Of a stretch of 49,318 bases of DNA, positions 34,901 to 44,011 are shown in pieces. Source of the stretch: Zygnema cylindricum. Its lineage: Eukaryota; Streptophyta; Zygnematophyceae; Zygnematales; Zygnemataceae. Both the position numbers and the translations under genes were made by a program. Location of the stretch: positions 1-49,318 of the forward strand of contig JBBHKE010000918.1 in assembly GCA_037447655.1 (NCBI GenBank). The letters are read 5' to 3'. How positions within the stretch are numbered: position 1 is the stretch's first letter; every line of letters starts with the position of its first letter. The notes under the pieces were generated by a model. That model worked only from the letters and a program-made list of their open reading frames with translations, was not told the origin of the DNA and did no database searches.

Positions 34901-36496
34901 AAAACCAATTTTCATTGCGCACACTAGTCGAATTTTCCATACGAAAATCGCTATTGAAAGACAAGATTCTTATCTTCTTATTGCTCAATTCACAATTTGA
35001 AATGATAGTTTGACGAGTACATTAAGGCAAAAAAAAATTTAAAGAGGAGATGAAACATTTTTTTAAATAGGGGATACATATGGTATTGCCTTTGGAATGC
35101 ACCATTTTTGGTTTGTAAAAAAATACATAAACGACAAAAAAGTGTCGTGTTTGTTAGGTTTTTTACGGGAGAGTTTTCCATCATGGTAAATTTCCTTTAG
35201 TTTTTTTTTTTTTTTTTCCTTAGAAAAGAAGCTTAACTTGATGAGTCGTAATTATGGCATGGAGTTTTACAAAAAACAAAAAACAAAAAAACAAAAACAA
35301 CAAAAAAACAAAAATCAAAAAACAAAAAAAAGAAATTACGAGTTGCATCATCGATGGAAGCTCAATTGACGCAGCTTTTGCATGAAAAAAAAAATACCAT
35401 TTTTTTTTTCCAAAGCCTTATATTTTTTTCTTTTCGAGCTTACTTTTTTTTTCCTTTCTAAATTGAATGACGCCAAAAACCCATTGAGAATTCATTTAAA
35501 TTTGAATACCTCCTCTTCTCTGTCTCATTTTCCCAATTTTCTTTCTCCCTCCCTCTCCTCCCTCTCCCTCTCCTCCCTCTCCCTCTCTCTCTCCCCCTCC
35601 ACCCTCTCGCTCTCCCTCTCCCTCTCCTCCCTCTCCCTCTCCCTCTCCACAGAGTCCCCTCTCTCTCACCCCCCCCTGTGGCCCACAGACGTCCACCTCG
35701 GCTTCCGAGCCACAGAGCCTGACATGGCGCCTCACCTCCTCCCTCCCTTCCCTCCACCCCCCCGACCCACTTCACCCGCCAGCTGTGCAAGACTGCTCAA
35801 AGGTCAGTCCTCTCCTTCTTCCCCTCTCTCTCGCTCTTTTTCCCTCTCTCTCTCTCCATCTTTCCCTCTCCTTCTCCATCCCTCTTTCCATTGTCCCTCT
35901 CCAATTTGCACTCTCCATCTCTCTTCTCTCTCCCCCTCACCTTCCCTCCTCTCCCTCTCACCCATTCCTCCCTCCCTCCCCTTCCCTCTCCCTCTACCCT
36001 CTCAGAAGTCTCCGACTCTGTCTCCTCCTCCTCTCTCCCTCTCTCTCCTGCCTTCCCCTTCCCACCTCTCACCCATCCCTCTCTCCCCTCCCACCCTACC
36101 CCTCTCCCTCCCTCTCCCTCCCTCTCCCTCCCCCCCCTCCCTCCTCCCCCAGAAGTCTCCCCCTCCCTCTCCCCCTCCCTCCCTCCTTCCAAAAAACACC
36201 TCTCACCCCCCTCCCTCCTCCCAAAAACTCTTCTCACCCCCCTTTCCCCCCCTCTCTCTCTCCCTCCCTCACCCCCAGAGGTCTCCGCCTCTGTCTCTCT
36301 CTCCCGTCTTGACGCCTCTCGAGTCCGTCTCCACGCCGCCTGTAGAGCCGTGGTGGAGGCCCAACAACGCCTAGACGCCCTCTCCCTCTACCCCCCCCCG
36401 CCCTCCCTCCACCCCTCCGCTCCCTCCCACTACTCCTCCAATCCATCTCTCTCGCCCCCCCGGAGGCCAGCGTGGGACCCGCACGGGAGACAGAGG
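29054..36496 (+). CDS. Unrecognised multi-exon gene
   Basis: Five exons have fully compatible phases: 29054-29258 (acceptor TTGTGCAG, donor ACG|GTAAGT), 30752-30942 (TTTCAG, AG|GTAGGT), 32478-32791 (CCTCAG, G|GTACGG), 35653-35802 (CCACAG, G|GTCAGT) and 36279 to about 36496 (third of three acceptors; the end is uncertain). The first two exons are confident; joining exon four to the third across 2.9 kb is inference from phase and strand. The N-terminal part is helical and basic (LKADTRDKYEEFSN, MHARAAKSAIFLPLLR, VQAVHELACRLEAR); the middle is charged and less structured; the fifth exon has a heptad-like helix (SRLDASRVRLHAACRAVVE). No start codon, catalytic motif or membrane segment is recognised. 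Confidence 0.6.
29458..29691 (-). CDS. Possible terminal exon or relic nested antisense in an intron
   Basis: On the minus strand ATCGTAG at 29692 is followed by 77 codons in phase 0 ending at TGA. Codon use is purine-first and the product looks folded (LNFSYDTAHVQPEEYN, MQSFIAKLAMGKPLEPE, LSYIENLEHSVKS). It lies inside the first intron of the plus-strand gene. I do not recognise the family; a transposon-derived or captured fragment is possible. Confidence 0.4.
   Translation of the reverse strand, partial: PSKSLLYRHDLWTRMLNFSYDTAHVQPEEYNTMQSFIAKLAMGKPLEPEVPNRQSAMLQWETAALSYIENLEHSVKS
30140..30540. mobile_element. Foldback (long inverted-repeat) element with a near-perfect central palindrome
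   Basis: The left arm starts GGAAAAGTGGGATTGTTTAC and includes GTACGATTTCGTACAAATTC; the right arm is its complement ending GTAAACAACCCCACTTTTCC. The centre, about 30290-30368, is a hairpin of roughly 40-base arms around CTCCTCGCGAGGAG. Similarity of the arms extends outward to TCCATTAG / TCCATTGG. It is not coding. It sits in the first intron of the 29-36 kb gene and would fold into a strong RNA hairpin if transcribed. Confidence 0.9.
30710..30748. repeat. ACAGT-type pentamer array
   Basis: Consecutive ACAGT/ACAAT units followed by ACTTTACTGTAC immediately precede the acceptor at 30752. The same string occurs in inverted orientation at 43385-43412. Confidence 0.8.
31100..31620. repeat. Region enriched in (T)CCGTAC / GTACGG motifs
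   Basis: About a dozen GTACGG or CCGTAC pentamer-hexamers lie in 520 bases of intron, often as CATCCGTACA. GGAAACG strings occur near both ends in opposite orientation, which could be remnants of terminal repeats, but no clean element border is seen. Confidence 0.4.
31901..31950 (+). repeat. (TC)n microsatellite
   Basis: About 25 TC units, followed by CTCC-rich pyrimidine DNA to about 32110 and CATCAT-rich DNA to about 32460, all upstream of the acceptor at 32477. Confidence 0.95.
32560..32960. promoter_or_regulatory. Cluster of CACGTG palindromes (G-box-like)
   Basis: Nine CACGTG or CCACGTC sites in 400 bases, including GCCACGTGGA, ACACGTGGCA, GCCACGTGTC, ACACGTGGCG and TGACACGTGTG. Five lie inside the exon 32478-32791 and the rest in the following intron. 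In plants CACGTGGC is the core of G-box/ABRE elements bound by bZIP and bHLH factors; whether these act in regulation is unknown. Confidence 0.6.
32792..35270. other. Long intron or spacer with one MITE
   Basis: Between the exons at 32478-32791 and 35653-35802. It contains more CACGTG sites to about 33620, a MITE at 34030-34200, and AT-rich unstructured DNA. No exon is supported. Confidence 0.4.
34030..34200. mobile_element. MITE of the CACCG...CTATTAG family, TA borders
   Basis: The left end is TA|CCCATCCAACGCTATTAG and the right end is the complement of TA|CACCGTCCGTCACTATTA. The length is 171 bp; an internal ATTAGTGTTGATG / ACTAACACTAAA pair is also inverted. It is not coding. Confidence 0.7.
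35274..35332 (+). repeat. (AAAAAC)n low-complexity run
   Basis: Imperfect ACAAAAAACAAAAA units. Confidence 0.85.
35996..36300 (+). repeat. Triplicated splice acceptor separated by CCCTCT-rich tracts
   Basis: Pyrimidine tract, CAG, then AAGTCTCCGACTCTGTC (exon start 36006), AAGTCTCCCCCTCCCTC (36153) and AGGTCTCCGCCTCTGTC (36279). Spacings of 147 and 126 bases are both multiples of three, so any of the three acceptors keeps the phase-1 frame and gives an E-V-S-x-S start. Only the third leads into complex protein sequence. Confidence 0.85.
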
Positions 36497-36990
36497 GTGG
36501 GGGAGGGAGGGAAGGGAAGGGGAGGAGAGGGAGGGGGAGGGGGGGAGAAGGGAGGGGTGGGGTGGAGGGAGTATCTGAAGGGAGGGGGAGGGGGAGGGGG
36601 AAGAGGGAGAGATGGGGAGGAGGTTTCGGAGGAGGTGGTAGCGAGGGAGTTTTGGAAACGGAGGACAGAGACGGAGAGGTACAGGAGGAGAGGGGAGGAG
36701 GAGGAGGAGGAGGAGGAGGAGGAGGAGAGTGGGGGTTTTTTCCCTAGGAGTTTGAGTTTGACTCGGAGTTTTCGGTCGTGGGGAGGGAGGAGAGGAGAGA
36801 GAGAGAGGGTGAGGGAGACCCCCGAAAGATGTGCATAGAAGGGAGGAGGGACTGTTGTAGTCAGAGGGTGAGAGAGAGAGGGCGAGAAAGAGAGAGAGGG
36901 AAAGGAGAGAGGGAGTAAGGGTAAGAGAGGGAGGGAGAGTGAGAGAGAGAGAGGGAGAGGGAAAGTGAGTGAGAGAGAGAGAGAGAGAAA
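36480..36990 (+). repeat. Purine-rich (GGGAGG/GGA/GAGA) tract
   Basis: Follows the presumed donor near 36497. Includes a (GGA)n run at about 36690-36727 and (GAGA)n from 36800. The open frame through it is Gly/Glu/Arg low complexity and I regard it as intronic. Confidence 0.7.
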
Positions 36991-37950
36991 GGGAGAGGGA
37001 GAGAGGGGATGAGATGGAGGGGATGAAGAGTGGTGTATAGTTTTTTGGACAGGGAAGGTGGGAACCACGGAACAAAAATTAGCTCAATTTTGAAAAAAAA
37101 TTTTTTTTTTTTTATAAATAGAAAAGGAAATAAAGAAACGGAAGATTTTTTTTTCTTTTGTCAAATTGGGAATTGAGAATTGGAAATAAAGAATTGGAAA
37201 TAAAGAATTTTGGGAATTTGTCGATGTGGTAAAAATTGAGGGTCAATTTAAAAACCCCAAAAAACTATAAAAGAAAATTTTCACTTTTTTTTACTCCCAT
37301 AATCCCTTTTTGTGTAAGATTTTTGGTAAAAACTCAAAAAATTGATAAAATTGTTCAGAAAAAAAAGCCCATTTCATTAATTGACATAAACTCGAGATAA
37401 AAAAAAGAGTTTAAGTTAACATAAAAAGGAAAGCTTCTAAAATTAAAAAATAAATAAATTAAAGGTATTTTTCCTCTTTTTATCCCCCCCTTTAATTGTT
37501 TTTTAGGACTAATCATAAGTGTTGACGAGATTTGATAATCTTTTCCGAGATTGGACGTAGTCCCTATTTTTTTTTTTTACTTTGTTTTTTTTTTTTTTTC
37601 TTTGTCCGGTTAGAGGCACTGAAAATTTTGAAAGAGAAGAGGCAAAAATGTGAAGGAAATAAAAAGGAGAGAAGATATCATTTTAATGATTACTGCTAAA
37701 AAACGGGTTTCTCCTCCTATCTCTTCCTCCCCTCCTCCGCGCTCATCCCTCCACCACACTTCTCCTCCCTCCCTCCTCCCTCCTCCCTCCATTTTTTTTC
37801 CCCCTTCTCCTTCTCTCCCTTTGAGATTTGTCGTAAACTAGGTTAATCCCAGCATTGACGGATAAACGAGATATTTAGTAATGGTTTGACCTTACTGCCT
37901 CGACGCTCCTCTAGTTTCATACCGACTTTAGTTAAAGGGGCAGGATAAAT
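36991..37950. other. Spacer or intron without a supported gene
   Basis: AT-rich with poly-T and poly-A runs, then a CCTCCC-rich stretch at 37705-37820. No exon that continues the upstream gene is recognised. Confidence 0.35.
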
Positions 37951-37954
37951 TAAA

Positions 37955-38580
37955 AAGCACGATGGTAAACCATCTGAGTCCGGGGGTACAAAAGGGGTGG
38001 CATGGCCAACACATAAAAACTACCAGGGCAATAAAACTAAAGAGCAACGGAAACAACAACAAGGCAAATAAAAGCACCCAAACCCAAAATGAAAAGCCCG
38101 GCAACACACAAATCCAAAACCACAACTTTTAACACCAACTCAATTATCTATCTATGAAAAGCAACCCCGTAAGTCCCCCCAACGTTCTGTAGATCCAAAA
38201 ATTAATTCATGAAAACGTTGTTTCCGCCGGTGTATCCTAAATTTATACAACCCCGTTGTGCACTTTCTTTCTAACAATTCTCACGCCCTATTTTTCTCTT
38301 ACAAAGCCCTGGCTTAGAAGCTTGGCTACGAGGCACACCCATTCTCTCTCCTCTTCGGTGCATACCTCTTGAATTCACCGCCGTTCTCTAGTTTTGACTT
38401 TCTTTTCCTTTACTCTCCTCTTTTGTCGTTTTCCGTGCGATCTTGCTGTCACTCCAATGGAGGCATTTAGAGCTCACAGCATTGTTTGAAAAAAAAAAAA
38501 AAAACCCATTTGTTTGAGATACTATCGCTACTTTAAATTCGAGCTTGAGGTACTATAATGGTTTACCGTCGTGCTCTTTA
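37955..38580. mobile_element. Inverted-repeat-bounded element, about 625 bp
   Basis: The left end AAAAAGCACGATGGTAAACC is repeated inverted at the right end (GGTTTACCGTCGTGCTCTTT). There is no coding capacity. Related strings (GATGGTTTACCACG at 39250, GATGGTTACCGTTGCACGCT at 39389) occur downstream, so this terminus belongs to a small local family. Confidence 0.6.
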
Positions 38581-40288
38581 ATAAAGTCTTTTAACATTGC
38601 TTCAAAGGCAGGGGACATAGGATTCGGCGTAAGGTTTTGCATATTCTCCATTCACACCAAAATTGATGTTGTTTCGCTCGATGGTACCCCTCACACTTTC
38701 GGAGGCATTTCTGTATAAACTTGACCTTGCTACAAGGGTGAGTCCTTCGGCTTTGTCATGTTGGTGTGACAACTCGTGATGCTATTATGAACAAGGAACA
38801 TGGTGACACGTGTTAGGATGTTATGGGTGGCTTTATTTGATTGACGGTTGAGATATCTGGTTGTTTGGGAGTTACTTTGGAGCTCTTAGTTGTATTTGAC
38901 AATTGAATTGAGATGAGAACCTATAGAAACCCTAGGAGTCCATCCCCATTATGTCCTCACAACTTTTTCTTATGGTTTTCGTTTCTTTGTTTCCGTACAA
39001 TGTTGTTTAAGGTTCCGGAACTCTCTCAATGGGCTCCACCAAACTAAAGGGATTTGTAGAGCTCGTCATTTTATGTATTTTTCTTATGTTAGGAGTTGTG
39101 TTAGTAGTTTCTGTTTAGGCTCGCTATTTTGTTGTTTTTTAGTGTTAGGTTTTCTTTAGCTGGTGATCTCTTTTGAAGTAATTTTTATTCTTTAGTTGTT
39201 TGTTTCCATGCGAGTTTTTTTTCGGTTTAGTTTTGGCTTTTCCTTTCATTTCCAAGAACTTAGATGGTTTACCACGATTACAGCTTATTACTACTTAGCA
39301 CATGTTTTCATTTTTGGTTTGTTTGTTTTAGTGTGAGTTTTCTTTAGTTTCGTTTTTAATTTCTCATTCTTTTTTTTAAAATACAAAAGATGGTTACCGT
39401 TGCACGCTCTGAATGAAGCTCATTGTTACTTAACTTTTGATTTTGACTTTTGGTTTGTTCTTCTTTCAATCCTCTGTCTATTCACATATAAATATTTATA
39501 GAAGAAGCGAGTCTACAAAATATAGAATGCAGTACATGTGAAAGTTTAAGACTGACGAGTACAAGTACATGATTAGTACATTATTCATTAAAAACTAGGC
39601 AGTTTTAGTTCCAACCTTGGCACTATCGGCATAAAAAAATACTGTGGTTCCTAATTATTTATGCAACATTTGCCATACCAACTTTGTATCTACTCAACCT
39701 AAAAAACAATGAACTAACCTCACTAGTTAAAGTGGTCTAACTCTTCTCCCTCTCTGAGTCTATCTTGTCACACCTACCTTCTCTACTTTGATTTTTTTTT
39801 TCTTTAAAAAAAAAAAGTCGAAGCCGGTAAAGACAGGAAAGCACGCACCTGTCGAAAACATAAGCCACGGAATCAAATAAATGTACATTTCCAAAAAACG
39901 CCTTTATAAAATGAAACGGTCTTCACCTTCGCTTTAATAACCGAGACTCCATCTAAAGATGGGTACACAAGAACCATTCGTAAAATTGCTCTCTTCTTTC
40001 AAAAAACCAATTCATGAAGGATTTCCTAAATGGTTGTTCCTTCTATTGCCCAACCTTCACCACCTGTCATTATTCCACAAAAAATAATAAAAAATGAAAA
40101 CAATAAAATCGTTGCTTTAATGGACCTCGCATCTCATCTTCCTTTCGTCCTCCCTTCAGACTAAGTTTCTCTGTTTGCAAAATACCAAATTTACATATTT
40201 AGAGAAACTTCAGTCTTATTAAATAATGAACTTGAAGCTTTCATAAATGGGTTTGGGATTCCGATCTTGAAAATAACTCGATTTCCTT
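38581..40288. other. AT-rich spacer downstream of the hydrolase gene
   Basis: Apart from the tandem duplication at 39190-39455 and a CACGTG at about 38800, nothing is recognisable. The first few hundred bases below 40289 should be the hydrolase 3' flank. Confidence 0.35.
39190..39455 (+). repeat. Tandem duplication, unit about 130 bp
   Basis: Two diverged copies run TTGTTTGTTTCCATGCGAG ... GATGGTTTACCACG and TTTGTTTTAGTGTGAG ... GATGGTTACCGTTG, with matching T-rich middles. Confidence 0.55.
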
Positions 40289-42484
40289 TCACATATTTGC
40301 CTTCATATTTGCAAAAGATGGAGCCAGAAGCTCCACCAATCCCTTGGGATTATCCATGTGAAGCCAATGACCAGCGTTTGGAAGAACGTGAAGACCAACT
40401 TTCCCCGATTTCTCTCCTTCTCCATTATTTTTACTTTTCTCCGCGAGTCTCTCCAAGGGAAGGAGAGTCTCAGGATGCCACCTGTCACTACGCTCGGCTC
40501 GGACAAAATCAATGGACATTCCTTCAGGAGGCTCTTCGAGGAAACTGAAGAAATCAAATTTTCTGAACAAAAAAAACTCAACAAGCGACTTTTTGATTAG
40601 GGTTTCTCAACACAAAACCGATAAAAAGCAATAAAAAGTGATAAGAGAACGAATAAAAAGGGGAAACCTTTAACTCTCCGCCTTAGAAAAAAACTAAATA
40701 TGGCAATAATTATGTGTGAGACTATTATGTATTTTCAATCCGGAGTGCGGTTAGTATTGTGGATGAAACTCTTACTTGTAAGACTCATACATCTCAGTCG
40801 CTCCATCCACATTAAAAAGCCACGTCATTTCCTCATTGGAGGAAGACGGATCCACTCGCTTCAAATTGCTCGCCATCCATTCAGAAAGACCACGAGAATA
40901 TCCACGTGCTTGAAGGTGAGCCACTAGCCATCTGCCACGTGGCACATAGGTGGAACAGGAGCCAATCAGTCAAAATGGGCCAATCCATTTGTCACCCGAT
41001 TTAGTTTGGATAGGCAAAAAATTTAGATGTCAAAATACTCAGATCGGAGGATCCAAACAATCTCCTGTACGAAAAAAAGAGGGTGTATGTGGACGATTGT
41101 AATAGGTCAACATCGTATAGAGTAAACCCCCCACCTCATAAACTCGACACCTAAAACTGTTACAGTCCAAACTAATTATGGTGAGAGGCATAGCCATCTG
41201 CCACGTGACACGTAAGGATTGCACAAAATACAAAGTGAAAGAGATAGATTTCAACTGCATTTTTTACAAATGAGGATCCATTACAAAACAAATGCTTGAC
41301 ATCTTCCAAAATGGATGAAAATCCTCTATCACCGTCAACATTGTGAAGCAGGAAAAAAAAGCCGACTTCCCTTCTCTAATAAACGATAACATGATTGTAA
41401 GAACGATTTAAAACAAAGAACTAAAACATAGAAGGATATGAGGTGGAAGATACATTTAGCAATAGCCCGGAAGAAACGGTGTCTAGCTCTGGCTTTCAAC
41501 ATGATTTAGAGTATATCATACATATATTGGCATTTCAATCTCGCAAGAAAAACTCTCGAAGAGATGATTCATGCAAATAACGGTAAGGAGTATATCATTG
41601 ACTCTCTTACTTTCTGGAGGGAATGGGATGAGGGAGAGAACAGAGAGTCGCCATAACTTTTTCCACGTCTCCACCGGTCGGTGGTACTGATCCAGGAGTG
41701 GAGTCCAAAACCCACACCTGTCTCCAGAGGGAGAGGGAGAGGGAGAGGGAGGTTTTTTACTCTAAATCGGATCAGGCATCAGATCTATCCCGAGCCTAAT
41801 CTACCCCTACCCTCCCTGCTAACCCAACCCTCACCCTACGACTAACCCCAGTTGTCCAATTTAGGCTGTTGCTTAACCCTTACCCCAACCCTAACCCTAA
41901 ACCTAAACCTAAACCTAATCCTAACTCTAACCTAACTCTAACCCTACCTCTGACCCTACTCTCACCTGCTTCAATTTCCGCATCTCGCCCATGCTGCCAC
42001 GTGTCCCCAACACTCTGGCACATTCCAACGCCACTTTGCCCCCCATGGAGTGTCCTATCACCGCATCCGCGCCTCCCTCCCTCTCCACCAAATCCACCAC
42101 ATCCTGTCCAGCCGCAGCCATGGAGTGAGGTCCACGAAAGTCCAAAAGCTCCGCACTCTTCCCATGGTTCCTCAAATCTACCAGCAGGAAACGCCATCCT
42201 GGACTGCCACGTGGCGCCATCTGGTAGACTCTCTCTCCGAGGCTTTTGATCGGAGTGCGCCAGTTGCGTCCCGTACCAAAAAGGCCGTGGATGACGACAG
42301 CTGTCTGCCACGTGGCATTTTTATGGTAGGTGGCAGGGACTAGAATCTCTTCGAATGCCAGACTGGCAGATGGACTGCCATTAGAAGTTGACACGTGTCG
42401 TCTGAAGAGAGGAGATAACGAATCAGAACAGAGAACCCTGATGTGGCGGAGAAGACGAGAGGGTCGTACGGAGGAGGCAGCCAT
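40289..42484 (-). CDS. ABHD11-like alpha/beta hydrolase, probably mitochondrial
   Basis: Four exons give a complete 351-residue protein: 42484-41966, 41717-41611, 40931-40776 and 40562-40289 (TGA); phases 0, 2 and 2 match and all introns are GT-AG. The N terminus (MAASSVRPSRLLRHIRVLCS) is Arg/Ser-rich without acidic residues, as in mitochondrial or plastid presequences. The fold motifs are in order: oxyanion region VIHGLFGTGRNW, nucleophile elbow GHSMGGKVAL (Ser in exon 1), VWVLDSTPG at the start of exon 2, PSRKWL across the second junction, then FVRAERSDRW and the catalytic His in NAGHWLHMDNP near the C terminus. Length and motif order fit ABHD11-type hydrolases; in animals ABHD11 is mitochondrial and protects lipoylated dehydrogenases, but the algal or plant role is not established. 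The start is the first ATG of the open frame. Confidence 0.93.
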
Positions 42485-42800
42485 GGCTACCGCATGTGTA
42501 CGGACAGGTGTACGGACAGTGACAGGCTGTACGTGGAAAGGAAAATATTACAAAATGAGAGAACTGTAACTAAAAAACGATGAAAACAAGTAAAAAAATA
42601 ATAAAGTTACTCACCTCAAGCAGCCACGTGTCCGCTTAGAAATGCGCAGACAGTTTCAAAGGACATGTGACGAAACAAAAAAGTTGTCACGTGTCACATG
42701 CTCAGCTCATGTTTCGAAATGACTTGGGAGAGAATTCCGGAGGAAGACCGGCACTGTACCGAAGAAAAATTCCGACTACCCTGAAATGCCACGTGGCAGA
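40900..42800. promoter_or_regulatory. Cluster of GCCACGTGGC-like palindromes across the hydrolase gene
   Basis: CACGTG occurs near 40902, 40934, 41202, 41996, 42208, 42307, 42390, 42624, 42687 and 42788, most with GCC or GAC upstream and GGC or GTC downstream. They lie in exon 1, at the exon 3 acceptor (CACGTGGCAG|A), in intron 2 and in the 5' flank. Confidence 0.6.
41872..41950. repeat. Interstitial telomere-like repeat in hydrolase intron 1
   Basis: CCCTAACCCTAAACCTAAACC-type units on the plus strand, i.e. TTAGGG, TTTAGG and GTTAGGG on the coding strand, begin about 16 bases after the donor at 41965 and degrade over about 150 bases. Units are imperfect, so this is not a fresh telomere. Confidence 0.8.
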
Positions 42801-42824
42801 ACTTTTTCAAACTTCAAACTACAG

Positions 42825-42968
42825 TACACCGTCAATCGCTATTAGAGTTTAAAACGCCAATTCGGTGGCCTTTTTTCAAAAAAAAAAACCTGAAATACAA
42901 TCCATAACTCTATTTTTTCCATTACTCTAATTAGGTTTTTTTTTCAACTAGCGTTAATAGTGGAAGTA
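42825..42968. mobile_element. MITE upstream of the hydrolase gene
   Basis: TA|CACCGTCAATCGCTATTAGA at the left and the complement of TA|CTTCCACTATTAACGCTA at the right; 144 bp, not coding, family as at 11355. Confidence 0.65.
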
Positions 42969-43282
42969 CACTGTCATGGAAATAGTATGGCGTACGGACA
43001 GGGTATCTTCGTACGAAATGGTACTTTTTGAATTACAAAAGCATAAAAATACACTTAACATTATTGCGCCCACATGTGAATGTGCACTGGAAAAAAGAGA
43101 CGCAAACTCGTCGAAAAATATCACGTTCTCATATGTTCATCCGTCGACCGTGTGAACAGCGCGATGGCGTACACATAATACTGTAGACATCGGTATTTAT
43201 TATTCAGGACAACCCAAAATACAGTTAGGGATTAATTAGTATATATATTTTTTTTCAAAAATAAATAAATCCCCGTAGTTCA
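42969..43282. other. Short spacer, nothing recognised
   Basis: AT-rich DNA between the MITE and the pentamer array. No feature is seen. Confidence 0.3.
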
Positions 43283-43412
43283 TTTCTACAAAGGTACAAT
43301 AAAGTACATTAAAGTTCAGTAAATTACATTAAAGTACATTAAATTACTATAAAGTGCAATAAAATACAGTGAAGTACAATAAAGTACAGTAAAGTACTGT
43401 ACTGTACTATTC
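43283..43412 (+). repeat. AAAGTACA(A/T)T array with AGTAC palindromes
   Basis: About 11 units of roughly 11 bases (AATAAAGTACA, TTAAAGTACA) end in AGTACTGTACTGTAC. The last 26 bases are the inverse of the array at 30710-30748. Confidence 0.8.
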
Positions 43413-43539
43413 GGCATTATTTTCGTGCGATCTCCGAAATTTACGCACTTTTATAAAGATTCTAAATACCGACCGAACACTTGGAGACGGAATCCAATGG
43501 CAGCAGGACACGCCAAAGAAAAATACACGCTTTTTAAAC

Positions 43540-43549
43540 TATATAAAAC
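43540..43549 (+). promoter_or_regulatory. TATA box
   Basis: TATATAAAAC lies about 470 bases upstream of the ATG at 44012, followed by a pyrimidine-rich (CT)n stretch at 43600-44060 that would be a 5' UTR and possibly a 5' UTR intron. Confidence 0.45.
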
Positions 43550-43713
43550 GAGCTTTTTGGTTGTTCTTACACACTTTTTGATTTTTTGGTCCTTTCCGTT
43601 TTACTTCTTCACTCTTTCCATCTTTTCTCTCCTTCTCTCCTTCCACAGCCAAGATGTGACGTCTCTCTTTCCTTTTCCCCCCTTTCTCTCTCTACTCTTT
43701 CTTCTCCCTCTCC

Positions 43714-43751
<38 letters not shown>

Positions 43752-44011
43752 CCTCCCTCTCTCTCTTTCTCTCTCTTTTTATTCTCTCTTTCTCACTCCC
43801 CCCGCCCCTTCTCTCTGCCTCTTTTCTTTTCCTCTCTCTTCTCACTTTTTTTCCTTCTCTCTCCCTCTCTTCTCTTTATTCCCCTTCTCTCGTCTCTCTC
43901 TTCTCAATTTTTTCCCTCTATCTCTCTTCTCTCTCTTTTTTTTTCCTCTTCCTCTCCCTTTCTCCTTCTTCCACAAAATTGAAAGTTGTAATTCTCATTT
44001 TCCTCTCTGCC

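Noticed and set aside
35382-36374. Long Pro/Ser/Leu open frames in pyrimidine-rich DNA (also 12897-13457, 43425-43982, 48471-48880 and their purine-strand counterparts)
   Set aside because: They are by-products of CCCTCT-type repeats, which lack stop codons in several frames. Only the segments joined by splice signals and complex composition were kept.
36371-37075. Minus-strand frames of more than 200 codons over 36.4-37.1 kb
   Set aside because: They are low-complexity reads of the purine tract with no motifs or splice context.
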